From positions 1 to 25,372 of the forward strand of contig JADGCR010000007.1 of NCBI GenBank assembly GCA_015228895.1: a DNA stretch of 25,372 nucleotides, in the 5' to 3' direction. This document shows positions 7,518 to 15,785 of this stretch, one piece after another (position 1 is the stretch's first letter; each line of letters starts with the position of its first letter). The notes under the pieces were generated by a model that searched no databases, had not been told where the DNA came from, and was given only the letters and a program-made list of their open reading frames with translations. The stretch comes from Magnetococcales bacterium. GTDB taxonomy: Bacteria > Pseudomonadota > Magnetococcia > Magnetococcales > Magnetaquicoccaceae. The translations under genes were made by a program, and so were the position numbers.

Positions 7518-9296
7518 TCATTTCATCCACCAGGAGAGCAGCCACCCTTCCGGAGTGTAGTACAAAGGCAGGGTCGCGGGTCGTTGGAACCGGTCCCAAT
7601 AGGCCAGACGATGATAGGTCAGGTGCCAGTTGGGCACCAGGTAGTGTCCCGACAACAGCACCCGGTCCAGGGCGCGGCAGGCGGTGACCAGCTCCTTGCG
7701 GTCTTTGGCGGCGACGAGCTTCTCCAGGAGGGCGTCCACCGCCGGGTCCCGGATGCCGATCCGGTTGTGGCTCCCCTTGATCCCGGCGCTCTGGGAGTGC
7801 CACATGTCCCGCTGTTCGTTGCCGGGGGATTGGGATTGTCCGAAGCCGTTGACGATCATGTCGTAGTCGAAATCGTGGACCCGGCTCTGATACAACGACG
7901 GGTCCACGGTACGGTATTTCAGCACCACCCCCAGTTTTTCCAGGTTGGCGGCGTAAGGGGCCAGGATGCGCTCGAAGGGAGGCGAGGCCAGCAGGGCCTC
8001 CACCTCGAACCGCTCCCCCTTGTCATGGGTCAGCACCCGGTCCGCACCCAGTTTCCAGCCCGCCTCCTGCAGCAGCCTGGCCGCCTCCCGCAGATTCTGC
8101 CGCAGGGAGTGGGGCGGAGTGGTGGACGGAGGGGGCTGGACCGGAGCGAACACGGCGGGGTCCAGATGCTTGCGCAAGGGTTGCAGCAATGCCAACTCCT
8201 CAGGAGAGGGGGGGCCCGCCGCCTCCATCTCCGAGTTGGAAAAATAGCTGTTGGAACGGGTGTATTGACCATAAAACAGGTTTTCGTTGCTCCATTCGAA
8301 GTCGAAGGCCAGGGAGAGGGCCTTGCGCACCCGGAGATCCTGAAAGACCGGCCTCCTGAGGTTGAAGATCAAGCCCTGCATCCCGGCCCCGCGTTTGTGG
8401 GGCAGGGTCTCCTTCCGGATCAGACCCTGGGCGAACTTGGGCCCCTCGTAGTCCCTGGCCCACTGTTTGGAGTTGTTCTCCGCCATGAAATCGAACTCCC
8501 CCGCCTTGAATCCCTCCAGAGCCACCACCGGATCCTTGTAATACTTGATGACGACGCGCTCGAATTGATACATGCCCCGGTTGACCGGACGACCCTGACC
8601 CCAGTATTTTGGATTCTTGCGATAGATCAGGATCTTGCCCGGCTTGAACTCCTCCACCACATAGGGGCCGGACCCCAACGGCGTGATGAGATCTTCCTGG
8701 GCGAAGGCGTTCCGGGCGAAAAAGGCGCGGGAGAAAACCGGAATCTCCCCGGCGATGAGGGGGAGTTCCCGGTTGACCTGGCGAAAACGGATCCGGATGG
8801 TCCGGGGTGACAGCACGTCCGCCCCCACGATGTCCCGCCAATAGGATTGATAGAAAGGGTGCGCCTTGTCCGACTGCAAGGTCTCCAGGGAGAACTTGAC
8901 ATCCTCCGCGGTCAAGGGGGAATCGTCGGAAAAACGGGCATCCTCGGCCAGATGAAACACCATGGAGAGCCGGTCCTCCGCCACTTCGACCTTCCGGGCC
9001 AGCAGCCCGTACTGGGAAAAGGGTTCGTCCATGGACTGGACCATCAGGTGTTCGAAGACCAGAGGTTCCAGAAAATCCGGGGCCGACCCCTTGAGGGTGT
9101 AGGGATTCATTTTGTCGAAACCGCCAATGGCATGCAGGGTGAGCGTACCGCCGGGTTTGGCCTCCGGACTGGTATAATCGAATCCCTTGAAGTCATGGGG
9201 ATATTTCAGCACGCCATCCAGACTCAGGCCGTGATCGGCCCACGCGGGGCCGATCCAAAGCAACCAAAGGCACAAGGCGGTCAACAAATGCGGCAT
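7518..9296 (-). CDS. yejA: YejA-type periplasmic oligopeptide-binding protein (SBP family 5)
   Basis: A 592-residue solute-binding protein for an oligopeptide/microcin C-type ABC importer. The ATG at 9296 gives a compact signal peptide (MPHLLTALCLWLLWIGPAWA, likely cut before DHG); a GTG at 9311 would add five residues. Early mature motifs match YejA: YPHDFKGFDYTSPEAKPGG, then NPYTLKG. SBP_bac_5 landmarks follow, such as LAEDARFSDDSPLTAEDVKFS and GSGPYVVEEFKPGK, then ENLFYGQYTRSNSYFSNSEM and the late GFGQSQSPGNEQRDMW. The length is normal for the family. It is the first gene of the minus-strand operon yejA-yejB-kinase-HD-GYP and is transcribed divergently from the radical SAM gene at 9477. 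The peptide specificity cannot be read from the sequence. Confidence 0.93.
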   Translation of the reverse strand: MPHLLTALCLWLLWIGPAWADHGLSLDGVLKYPHDFKGFDYTSPEAKPGGTLTLHAIGGFDKMNPYTLKGSAPDFLEPLVFEHLMVQSMDEPFSQYGLLARKVEVAEDRLSMVFHLAEDARFSDDSPLTAEDVKFSLETLQSDKAHPFYQSYWRDIVGADVLSPRTIRIRFRQVNRELPLIAGEIPVFSRAFFARNAFAQEDLITPLGSGPYVVEEFKPGKILIYRKNPKYWGQGRPVNRGMYQFERVVIKYYKDPVVALEGFKAGEFDFMAENNSKQWARDYEGPKFAQGLIRKETLPHKRGAGMQGLIFNLRRPVFQDLRVRKALSLAFDFEWSNENLFYGQYTRSNSYFSNSEMEAAGPPSPEELALLQPLRKHLDPAVFAPVQPPPSTTPPHSLRQNLREAARLLQEAGWKLGADRVLTHDKGERFEVEALLASPPFERILAPYAANLEKLGVVLKYRTVDPSLYQSRVHDFDYDMIVNGFGQSQSPGNEQRDMWHSQSAGIKGSHNRIGIRDPAVDALLEKLVAAKDRKELVTACRALDRVLLSGHYLVPNWHLTYHRLAYWDRFQRPATLPLYYTPEGWLLSWWMK

Positions 9297-9366
9297 GGGA
9301 TGGGGTCTCACTCAGGTTGAAGGTTTTCGCGATCGGTGCAGTGTAGCGAGGATCGATGGGGTTTGA

Positions 9367-9390
9367 CCAGAAATTTTCTGGCCTGAGGCC
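9367..9390. promoter_or_regulatory. Dyad symmetry in the yejA / radical SAM divergent promoter region
   Basis: CCAGAAA (9367-9373) and TTTCTGG (9375-9381) form a perfect inverted repeat around one base. It is followed directly by GGCC-TGA-GGCC (9380-9390). The site lies in the 180-bp gap between the divergent genes starting at 9296 and 9477, a natural place for an operator acting on one or both. No regulator is identified, and the promoters themselves are not clear. Confidence 0.4.
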
Positions 9391-9476
9391 ACAAAGAGTG
9401 ACGCCACGCGGCCTTGATTGTGCTAGATTGTTCTCCGCACGGATACGGTCGAACCCCAACACCGAGGATACCCGCC

Positions 9477-11126
9477 ATGACACCCACCGACTCTTCCCTG
9501 GCTGCGGAGACCGGCAGCACCCGGACGACCCACCGGACCCGGGCCCAGGACGGCCGTTCGGTACGGGCGCTCATCCGGGAACTGGCCGCCCCGGTTCCCT
9601 GCGACGCGATGGTCACGCTCATCCGTCCTTTCGCCGTCATGTCGAAGCATGCCTACAGCACCCCGATCACCCCGCCCATCGGCCCGGCCTACCTGGCGGC
9701 GGTCATCGAGGCCGCGGGCTATCCCGTCGCGATGATCGACGGCATCGGCGAGGAGATCCAGCGCGTCGTGGCGAGCGGGTGCGGACGGTTCAACCTGCAG
9801 GGACTCAGCGCCGCAGCCATCATCGGGCGCATCCCCTCCGACACCCGCGTCATCGGGATCTCGATGATGTTCAGCCAGGAGTGGCTGGAGCATCGGCGCC
9901 TGATCCAGGGCATCCGGGACCGTTTCCCCGCGGCCAGGATCGTCGTCGGCGGGGAGCATGTCACGGCACTGACGGAATATGTGCTCCGGGATTGTCCGGC
10001 CATCGACTACGCGGTGATCGGCGAGGGTGAACTGACGTTTCTCGAACTGGTGCACGCCCTGTTCCACGACGCCCCGGTGGACGGCATCGGCGGCGTGGCC
10101 CACCTCACCCCCGCAGGCGTCATGAAAACAGGGGTCGGCAGCAGGATCGGCCTGATCGACGAGCTGCCCCGCCCCGCCTGGCACCTGTTGCAGGTGCGGA
10201 ACTATTTCATCGACAACTGGACCATGGGGATCGCGATGGGACGCAACATGCCCATCCTCGCCTCGCGGGGCTGCCCCTATCAATGCACTTTCTGCTCCAA
10301 TCCGGGCATGTGGTCCACCCGCTACAAACTGCGCGACGTTCAGGAGGTCATCGCCGAAATCCAGTGGTTGATCCAGGATTTCGGGGCCAACAGCATCGAC
10401 TTCTTCGACCTCACCGCCATCGTGCGCAAGGAGTGGATGCTCCGGTTCTGCGCCGCATTGAAGGCGAACGGTCTTTCCATCATCTGGCAACTGCCCTCCG
10501 GCACCCGTTGCGAAGCGTTGGACGAGGAGGTGTTGCGCGCCATTTTCGCGGCGAACTGCCGTTATCTGGTGTACGCCCCGGAGAGCGGCTCCGAACGCAC
10601 CCTGAAAAGGATCAAGAAGCGACTGAATCTGCGCACGACCCTCTCCAGCATACAGACCGCGCTCAGGGTGGGACATACGGTCAAGGTCAACTTCGTGATC
10701 GGCTTCCCGGATGACGAAACGCGGGATGTGCTGCGGACCCTCGGACTCATCCTGCGCCTGGCCTGGCTTGGGGTGCACGACTGCAACGTGGCCATCTTCA
10801 CCCCCTATCCCGGCTCCGAACTCTTCGACGAACTCAGGGAGGCCGGGGCGATTCCGGCGTTGGACGACGCCTATATCGCCACGTTGATCTGTCAGTTCGA
10901 TTTGACCGTCGCCCAATCCTTCTGCCGACACCTCTCCGGGCGCTCCCTGATGCTTTTCCGGTTGATGGGGCAACTCGGCTTCTACGCCCTCTCCTATCTC
11001 CGTCGCCCCTGGCGCCTGGTCAACCTGGTGCGGGGCGTCCTGCGTCCCGGCACCATCGCCACGAATCTGCTGGAGCAGAGGATCTTCGACCTGCTGGCCC
11101 GACGCCGTCTGCTCTCCAAGGGTTGA
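9477..11126 (+). CDS. Cobalamin-binding-type radical SAM protein (BchE-like architecture)
   Basis: A 549-residue protein. The ATG at 9477 is preceded by GAGG at a normal distance. The N-terminal half (about 45-200) looks like the Rossmann-type B12-binding domain of class B radical SAM enzymes: PPIGPAYLAAVIEAAGY (66-82), IGISMMF (about 126-132), ARIVVGGEHVTAL (153-165) and AVIGEGELTFLELV (179-192). The radical SAM domain carries SRGCPYQCTFC, with the cluster-binding cysteines 266, 270 and 273, then YAPESGSERTLKRIKK and VNFVIGFPDDE. Such enzymes perform methylations, cyclisations or rearrangements. The substrate cannot be assigned, and no DxHxxG cobalamin-ligand motif is visible. The C-terminal 110 residues are basic and hydrophobic. 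It lies 113 nt upstream of the MEMO-AMMECR1 gene on the same strand. It is not the PflA-like enzyme usually paired with that family. Confidence 0.88.
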   Translation: MTPTDSSLAAETGSTRTTHRTRAQDGRSVRALIRELAAPVPCDAMVTLIRPFAVMSKHAYSTPITPPIGPAYLAAVIEAAGYPVAMIDGIGEEIQRVVASGCGRFNLQGLSAAAIIGRIPSDTRVIGISMMFSQEWLEHRRLIQGIRDRFPAARIVVGGEHVTALTEYVLRDCPAIDYAVIGEGELTFLELVHALFHDAPVDGIGGVAHLTPAGVMKTGVGSRIGLIDELPRPAWHLLQVRNYFIDNWTMGIAMGRNMPILASRGCPYQCTFCSNPGMWSTRYKLRDVQEVIAEIQWLIQDFGANSIDFFDLTAIVRKEWMLRFCAALKANGLSIIWQLPSGTRCEALDEEVLRAIFAANCRYLVYAPESGSERTLKRIKKRLNLRTTLSSIQTALRVGHTVKVNFVIGFPDDETRDVLRTLGLILRLAWLGVHDCNVAIFTPYPGSELFDELREAGAIPALDDAYIATLICQFDLTVAQSFCRHLSGRSLMLFRLMGQLGFYALSYLRRPWRLVNLVRGVLRPGTIATNLLEQRIFDLLARRRLLSKG

Positions 11127-11239
11127 GCGACCCGGGGCAGACCGAATGAAGCATCCGGATCCTTTGCCCCACAGGCGGGGGACATGTTAAAGTGAAACAG
11201 GTATCGCAAACCAATCCCATCCTAAAGACGGAGGGTGTC

Positions 11240-12634
11240 ATGAAAACGGAGCGCGTGCGAGCGCCGGCGGTGGCTGGCATGTTCTATCCCGGCGAGGCCG
11301 GGGAGTTGAGGAACCTGGTGCGGACGCTGCTGGCCCAGGCGCCCGAGGTCAAGGCCGATCCGGTGGCCATGGTGGTGCCCCACGCCGGTTTCATCTATTC
11401 GGGACGGACGGCGGCCTGCGCCTACAAGAGCCTCCCGGCGGCTCCGGCCCACGCCCCCCGGCGGGTGTTCCTGCTGGGACCAAGCCACAGGGTGCCCTTG
11501 CGCGGGGTCTCGGTGGGCGACTACACCGCCTACGGAACCCCCCTGGGCCCGGTGGAGGTGGACCAGGAGGCCGTGGCCCGCCTGGCGGCCAGACCCCATG
11601 TCTCCACGGATGACGCCGCCCATCGCCTGGAACACTCCCTGGAGACCCAGCTCCCGTTTCTCCAGGAAACCCTGGTCCACTTCCGCATCGTCCCCATCGT
11701 CTACGGGGATACCAGTGGCCAGGCCCTGGCGGAGCTCCTGGCAAGCTGCCGGCGTCCCGACGACCTGATCGTGGTCTCCACCGATCTCTCCCATTTCCAC
11801 CCCTACGAGGAGGCCCGCCTGCGGGACGCCAGAAGCAACGAGGCGGTGCTGTCCCTGGACCCCCGGGCCATGGACACCTGCGAGGCGTGCGGCAACCCGG
11901 GGGTCCAGGCCCTCCTGACCACCGCGCTGCGGCACAACTGGCAGCCCACGCTCGCGGATCTGCGCAACTCCGGGGATACGGCGGGAGACAGGAAACGGGT
12001 GGTCGGATACGCCAGCTACCTGTTCCACCCCGCCGCCGGCCAACCGGAACACCACGCCCCCGGTTCCAGCCGTTTCGCCGTGGCTTTGCCGGGGGTGGTC
12101 CGGGAACATCTGCTCCGCTCCCTGGGAGGGGAAAAAGGGCTGTCCGCCACCCTCCTGACCAACCGCTGGCCGGAACTGGCGCGACCGGGAGCCTGCTTCA
12201 TCACCATCAAGAAACAGGGGACGCTGCGGGGCTGCATCGGCACCCTGGCCGCCCACCGTCCCCTGGCAGAAGACCTGCTGGACAACACCCTCTCCGCCGC
12301 CCTGCGGGATCCCCGCTTTCCCCCGGTGACCCGTGAGGAGCTGCCCGGCATCGAGATCGAGGTCTCCCTCCTCTCCCCCCCGGAACCGTTTCCCCATCGG
12401 GATGGCGCGGATCTGGCGGCCCGCCTGCGCCCTGGCGTGCATGGGGTGATTCTGGGCAAGAACGGACGACGCGGCACCTTTCTGCCCCAGGTGTGGGAAC
12501 AACTCCCCGACCCGGAGGCGTTTTTGAGCCAATTGTGCCAAAAGGCCGGACTGGAAGGCTCCTGCTGGCGGCAGGGGGCGGAAATTCAGGTCTATACGGT
12601 TGAAAAAATCCCGGAAATCAAGAGAGCCACCTGA
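11240..12634 (+). CDS. MEMO-AMMECR1 fusion (AmmeMemoRadiSam proteins B and A)
   Basis: A 464-residue two-domain protein. The ATG at 11240 follows an excellent GGAGG at 7 nt; the frame extends upstream without support. Residues about 5-263 are a MEMO domain, related to extradiol dioxygenases. It begins RAPAVAGMFYPG, with metal-site candidates H48 (VVPHAGFIYSG), H83 (LGPSHR), TDLSHFHPYE (about 181-190) and C217 (EACGNPG). Residues about 285-455 are an AMMECR1 domain with the signature RGCIGTL in TLRGCIGTLAAHRPL, then DPRFPPVTREELPGIEIEVS. In many bacteria and archaea these two occur as separate genes with a dedicated radical SAM enzyme (AmmeMemoRadiSam). Here they are fused, and that third enzyme is not recognisable next door. 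The biochemical role of the family in bacteria is unresolved. The YdjM-like gene follows after 2 nt. Confidence 0.93.
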   Translation: MKTERVRAPAVAGMFYPGEAGELRNLVRTLLAQAPEVKADPVAMVVPHAGFIYSGRTAACAYKSLPAAPAHAPRRVFLLGPSHRVPLRGVSVGDYTAYGTPLGPVEVDQEAVARLAARPHVSTDDAAHRLEHSLETQLPFLQETLVHFRIVPIVYGDTSGQALAELLASCRRPDDLIVVSTDLSHFHPYEEARLRDARSNEAVLSLDPRAMDTCEACGNPGVQALLTTALRHNWQPTLADLRNSGDTAGDRKRVVGYASYLFHPAAGQPEHHAPGSSRFAVALPGVVREHLLRSLGGEKGLSATLLTNRWPELARPGACFITIKKQGTLRGCIGTLAAHRPLAEDLLDNTLSAALRDPRFPPVTREELPGIEIEVSLLSPPEPFPHRDGADLAARLRPGVHGVILGKNGRRGTFLPQVWEQLPDPEAFLSQLCQKAGLEGSCWRQGAEIQVYTVEKIPEIKRAT

Positions 12635-12636
12635 CG

Positions 12637-13371
12637 ATGGCGGCCTTTGGCGTCCATATCGGAGTGGCGGCGGTGACGGGAGGGGTGGGGGTGACCACTT
12701 TGATGGCCGCGGGACTGGCCGATTCCCAGACCGCGCTGCTCTGTTTTTTCACCTCCCTGATCGGCGGGGTGCTCCCGGATGTGGACGCGGACGATTCCAT
12801 CCCGCTGAACCTGGCTTTGACCTGTTTCGCCTTGATCTCCTCCTTTTTCGTCATGTTCAGCCGGGTGGGGACCCACTCCATCCTGGAATCGATCCTGTTG
12901 TGGCTGGGGACGTTCCTGGTGGTCAAGCTGGTGATCTTCGAAGGGTTCAGACGGGCCACGACCCATCGGGGCCTATGGCACTCCCTGCCGGCCGGAGTGT
13001 TGTGCGCCGGGGTGACGGCCTGGCTGTCGAGCCACCTGTTTCATCTCCCGCCCCTGTCCGGCTGGCTGGCCGGTCTCACCCTGCTGGCGGGATTTGTGGT
13101 CCATTTGTTGTTGGACGAGTTGTACAGTCTGAACCTGTTGAGCGCGGGCGGGGCCTCCCACGCCCTGGGGAGCGCGTTCAAGCTCCATGCCGGCAACCTG
13201 TGGGTCACGGGGGCCTTGTATCTGGCCGTGGTCCTGATCCTCGCGCTCACTCCCGGTTTGACCGACATGCTGCACGCGGTTTTCAACCCAACCACCGTGC
13301 AGGAGGTGCGTGGCCGCTTTCTTCCCACAGGAAATTGGTTCGGTCTCTCTTTTTTGCCAGCTTTCCATTGA
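12637..13371 (+). CDS. YdjM/DUF457-family membrane-bound predicted metal-dependent hydrolase
   Basis: A 244-residue polytopic membrane protein starting 2 nt after the MEMO-AMMECR1 stop codon, so probably co-transcribed with it. Conserved polar motifs sit between hydrophobic helices: GGVLPDVDADDS (about residues 44-55), SRVGTHSILES (about 75-85), TTHRGLWHSLP (about 108-118) and HLLLDELYS (about 152-160). The His/Asp set matches the YdjM (DUF457) family, annotated as a membrane-bound metal-dependent hydrolase from these residues; in E. coli ydjM is LexA-regulated. About six membrane segments are visible. The substrate is unknown. Its stop codon (13369-13371) lies inside the -35 box of the tRNA-Leu promoter. 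Confidence 0.85.
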   Translation: MAAFGVHIGVAAVTGGVGVTTLMAAGLADSQTALLCFFTSLIGGVLPDVDADDSIPLNLALTCFALISSFFVMFSRVGTHSILESILLWLGTFLVVKLVIFEGFRRATTHRGLWHSLPAGVLCAGVTAWLSSHLFHLPPLSGWLAGLTLLAGFVVHLLLDELYSLNLLSAGGASHALGSAFKLHAGNLWVTGALYLAVVLILALTPGLTDMLHAVFNPTTVQEVRGRFLPTGNWFGLSFLPAFH

Positions 13372-13396
13372 CAGGGGTTGAACGCGTTGCTAATAT
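13368..13396 (+). promoter_or_regulatory. Near-consensus sigma70 promoter of tRNA-Leu
   Basis: Perfect TTGACA (13368-13373), a 17-nt spacer and TAATAT (13391-13396) lie 17 nt before the tRNA 5' end. The bases after the -10 (GTCCCGC) form a GC-rich discriminator, as in stable-RNA promoters under stringent control. The -35 overlaps the stop codon of the YdjM-like gene. Confidence 0.88.
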
Positions 13397-13413
13397 GTCC
13401 CGCAGATGATCAA

Positions 13414-13500
13414 GCCCAGATGGCGGAACTGGTAGACGCGCTAGATTCAGGTTCTAGTGTCCGAAAGGACATGGGAGTTCGACTCTCCCTTTGGGCACCA
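13414..13500 (+). tRNA. tRNA-Leu (anticodon CAG)
   Basis: An 87-nt class II tRNA. The acceptor arm GCCCAGA pairs with the 3' TTTGGGC (first pair of the 3' arm a wobble), then discriminator A and encoded CCA. The D arm contains GGTAGACGC. The anticodon stem CTAGA/TCTAG holds the loop TTCAGGT, giving anticodon CAG, which reads CUG, a favoured Leu codon in this GC-rich DNA. A long variable arm (TGTCCGAAAGGACA) marks Leu/Ser class II, and the T arm is GGGAG-TTCGACT-CTCCC. A consensus promoter precedes it and a strong terminator follows. Confidence 0.97.
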
Positions 13501-13508
13501 AAAAATTC

Positions 13509-13544
13509 AAGGAGTTGGCCGGTTTCGGTCAACTCCTTTTTTTT
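13509..13544 (+). terminator. Rho-independent terminator after tRNA-Leu
   Basis: A 10-bp stem (13511-13520 with 13527-13536, one G-T pair) and a 6-nt loop, followed by eight T. It starts 9 nt after the tRNA CCA end and finishes 33 nt before the radical SAM start codon at 13578. Confidence 0.9.
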
Positions 13545-13577
13545 ATTGGTTTTTCTCCAACCGACACAGGTGGCGTC

Positions 13578-15695
13578 GTGAAGAAAATCGTTCTCGCATT
13601 TTGTTCCCTGGCAGACAAGTGGTTGCCCACGCTCGACAAGGAAAACGGCCACTACTCCCTGGGACTGGGCATGCTGGCGTCGGTGATGGAGGAGGCCGGC
13701 TACGATTGCCGGGTGCTCTTCATGCCGGAACAGACACAACCGGCCTGCCTGGAACGGTTGCGGGACACCCTCGCGACGGAACCGCCGGTGGTGCTGGGAT
13801 TCGGCATGATGTCCGACAACCGGGTGGCCACCTACCGGGCCATAGAAATGGTGCGACTCAGCCATCCCGACCTGCCGGTGGTGATCGGCGGCGTCCACGC
13901 CACGGTGATGTACCAACAACTGCTGACGCGATATCCCCACCTGATCGCGGTGCTGGGAGAAGGCGAGCGGACCCTCCCGGAACTGGTGGCGACCCTGGAG
14001 TCCGGCCAGGACCTGTCCGGGGTGACCGGCATCGCCTTTGTGCGTGACGGCACCGTGGTGACCACTCCGAACCGCCCCCTGATCGAGGATCTGGACGCGC
14101 TCCCTTTCGCCAAACACGCGCTCTTCTTCACCCCGGAGAGGACCGAGGCCCAGATCATCACCAGCCGGGGCTGTCCGTTTCGTTGCAGTTTCTGCGTCCT
14201 GGATGTCCTGTCGCAACGGCGGGTGCGGCATCGCAAGGCCTCCCGTGTCGTGGATGAAATCGAAACCATCCTGACCCGGTTTCCTCAAGTGACCACCTTC
14301 CAGATCCTGGACGATCAATTCTTCATGTTGAAACAGCATGTCCTGGATTTCTGCGCCGAGATCCAGCGCCGGGGGATACACAAAAGAGCCAGTTTCTTCT
14401 GTTCGGGACGGGTCAAGCCTCTGGACCGGGAGATGATCCTGGCGATGGAGATGGCGAATTTCGAGAACGTCATCCTGGGACTGGAGAGCGGCTCCAGAGA
14501 AATCCTGAAACGGTGCCACAAGAAAATCACCCCGGAGGACGTCCTGCGGGCGGTCAGCCTCTTTGCCGATTCCACCATCAACGTCGCGATCCTGCTGGTC
14601 ATCGGACTGCCGGGCGAAACGAGAGAGACCATCATGGAGACCGTGGAACTCTGTCAACAGCTCCAGAGACACTCCTATCACCATTACAGCCACAAGATTC
14701 AAACCGCCTTTGTCTATCCTGGCGCGGAACTGCACGACATCGCCAAGGCGGCGGGCATGATCCACGACGATTTCTGGTTGAGCGATCAAGACGTGCCCTA
14801 TTTCACCGTTGAGCACAGCATCCAGGAAATGCTTGAATATCGGGATGTTCTGTTGACCCATCTGTGCGCCGAGCGGATCTGCACTCCCGCGGGATTCGCG
14901 GCCCAGCGGCCCTTGCTGCACTCCCTGATCCACTGGGGATTCACCCAGCCCAACCTGGGGGGATTCCATTACCAGCTCCTGGTGCTCCATGTGGCGGAGC
15001 GGATGCTGGCCACGGGCGAACTGGTCATTCACGTTGACCCGAAACTGCTGTCGGAAGACGATCCCCGGTGCGGATTGACCCGGATCAGACGCACGCCGGG
15101 GACCGATCACCAGATCGAGATCGTTGCCGGGCAGCCCATGGAGCCCCCCCGTTTTCTGAACGCCCTGCTTCATTACGCCTATACGCAGAACATCCGCACC
15201 CTGACGGATCGGATCGACCGGGGGGTGGAGGCGTTCCTGGAGGAGCTGAGCCGCTCCCCCAATCCTTTGGGCCGCTTGATGGCGATTCCCAATCTGTCCA
15301 TCGTCCCCTTCATCCGGAATACCAGCGACGACCATTTCTGGGCGTTGCTCAAACAGGCCATCGAGTTCCATCAGGCCGGCCAGTTGACCCCGGCGGAGAT
15401 CATCTATCAGACGATTCTGGCAGCCCTGCCAAATCACCCGGACACCAATCACAATTATGGCGTTCTGATCATGCAGTGCAACCAGCCCGCCGCCAGTCTG
15501 CCTTTTTTCAAAACGGCCTGGCTCTCCGACCCCGTCATGGAGCAGTACTGTTCGAGCTATGTGGACGCCCTGATGCGCGACAACCAGCCGGACGAGGCGG
15601 TCCGGGTGGTGGCCCGGGCGCGTCAAAGGGGCGTGTCCGACACCCTGGTGGCGCATCTGGAACGGCTTCTGCAGATGGAACCGGGCGGCGACTGA
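13578..15695 (+). CDS. Cobalamin-binding-type radical SAM protein with C-terminal TPR module
   Basis: A 705-residue protein. I start it at the GTG 13578 (AGGTGG about 9 nt upstream; protein begins VKKIVLAFCS); any longer frame would run into the tRNA. Residues about 1-165 resemble a B12-binding domain: HYSLGLGMLASVMEEAGYD, VVLGFGMMS, LPVVIGGVHATVM and AVLGEGERTLPELV. The radical SAM domain follows, with ITSRGCPFRCSFC (Cys 199, 203, 206), VILGLESGSREILKR and ILLVIGLPGETRETI. After about residue 450 comes a helical linker. Residues 586-705 are a TPR-like module (HQAGQLTPAEIIYQTIL ... HPDTNHNYGVLIMQ ... SSYVDALMRDNQPDEAVRVV). The same module forms the N-terminus of the GT41 protein at 21402. The substrate is unknown; the TPR part suggests a protein partner. 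No DxHxxG motif is seen. It lies directly behind the tRNA terminator with no obvious promoter of its own. Confidence 0.88.
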   Translation: MKKIVLAFCSLADKWLPTLDKENGHYSLGLGMLASVMEEAGYDCRVLFMPEQTQPACLERLRDTLATEPPVVLGFGMMSDNRVATYRAIEMVRLSHPDLPVVIGGVHATVMYQQLLTRYPHLIAVLGEGERTLPELVATLESGQDLSGVTGIAFVRDGTVVTTPNRPLIEDLDALPFAKHALFFTPERTEAQIITSRGCPFRCSFCVLDVLSQRRVRHRKASRVVDEIETILTRFPQVTTFQILDDQFFMLKQHVLDFCAEIQRRGIHKRASFFCSGRVKPLDREMILAMEMANFENVILGLESGSREILKRCHKKITPEDVLRAVSLFADSTINVAILLVIGLPGETRETIMETVELCQQLQRHSYHHYSHKIQTAFVYPGAELHDIAKAAGMIHDDFWLSDQDVPYFTVEHSIQEMLEYRDVLLTHLCAERICTPAGFAAQRPLLHSLIHWGFTQPNLGGFHYQLLVLHVAERMLATGELVIHVDPKLLSEDDPRCGLTRIRRTPGTDHQIEIVAGQPMEPPRFLNALLHYAYTQNIRTLTDRIDRGVEAFLEELSRSPNPLGRLMAIPNLSIVPFIRNTSDDHFWALLKQAIEFHQAGQLTPAEIIYQTILAALPNHPDTNHNYGVLIMQCNQPAASLPFFKTAWLSDPVMEQYCSSYVDALMRDNQPDEAVRVVARARQRGVSDTLVAHLERLLQMEPGGD

Positions 15696-15702
15696 AAATG
15701 GG

Positions 15703-15731
15703 TTGGCTTTCACCCGGCGTTCTGTTACAAT
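15703..15731 (+). promoter_or_regulatory. Putative sigma70 promoter of the mamD-like gene
   Basis: TTGGCT (15703-15708; 4 of 6), a 17-nt spacer and TACAAT (15726-15731; 5 of 6) lie just after the stop codon of the radical SAM gene and about 55 nt before the mamD-like start. This gives that gene, and perhaps the downstream operon, an independent transcription start near 15738. Confidence 0.6.
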
Positions 15732-15785
15732 AGCGACATGCCGTAATCGACCTCCACGAACCAACAACACCATGAGGAAACGCGG

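Noticed and set aside
4544..7687. 1047-codon open frame on the plus strand
   Set aside because: It is antisense to the kinase, yejB and the end of yejA, which have full family motifs. The translation is His/Gln/Gly-rich with no domain, as expected for a GC-rich shadow frame.
9477..11126. Radical SAM gene as the canonical third member of an AmmeMemoRadiSam system
   Set aside because: It has a B12-binding-type N-terminal domain and BchE-like layout, unlike the PflA-like enzyme of that system, and is 113 nt away rather than coupled.
11127..11239. Possible terminator (GGGGCA...TGCCCC) and promoter between the radical SAM and MEMO-AMMECR1 genes
   Set aside because: The loop is long, no T-run follows, and the best -35/-10 pair matches only half of each consensus.
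13414..13500. Direct repeat of the tRNA 3' end as proof of an integrated island
   Set aside because: I could not find a second copy of the tRNA 3' end by eye anywhere in the window, and no integrase is present; the idea stays open only beyond the window.
13491..13577. Upstream start for the radical SAM-TPR gene inside the tRNA
   Set aside because: Translation would begin in the tRNA acceptor stem and pass through the terminator; the GTG at 13578 has a ribosome binding site and starts the conserved fold.
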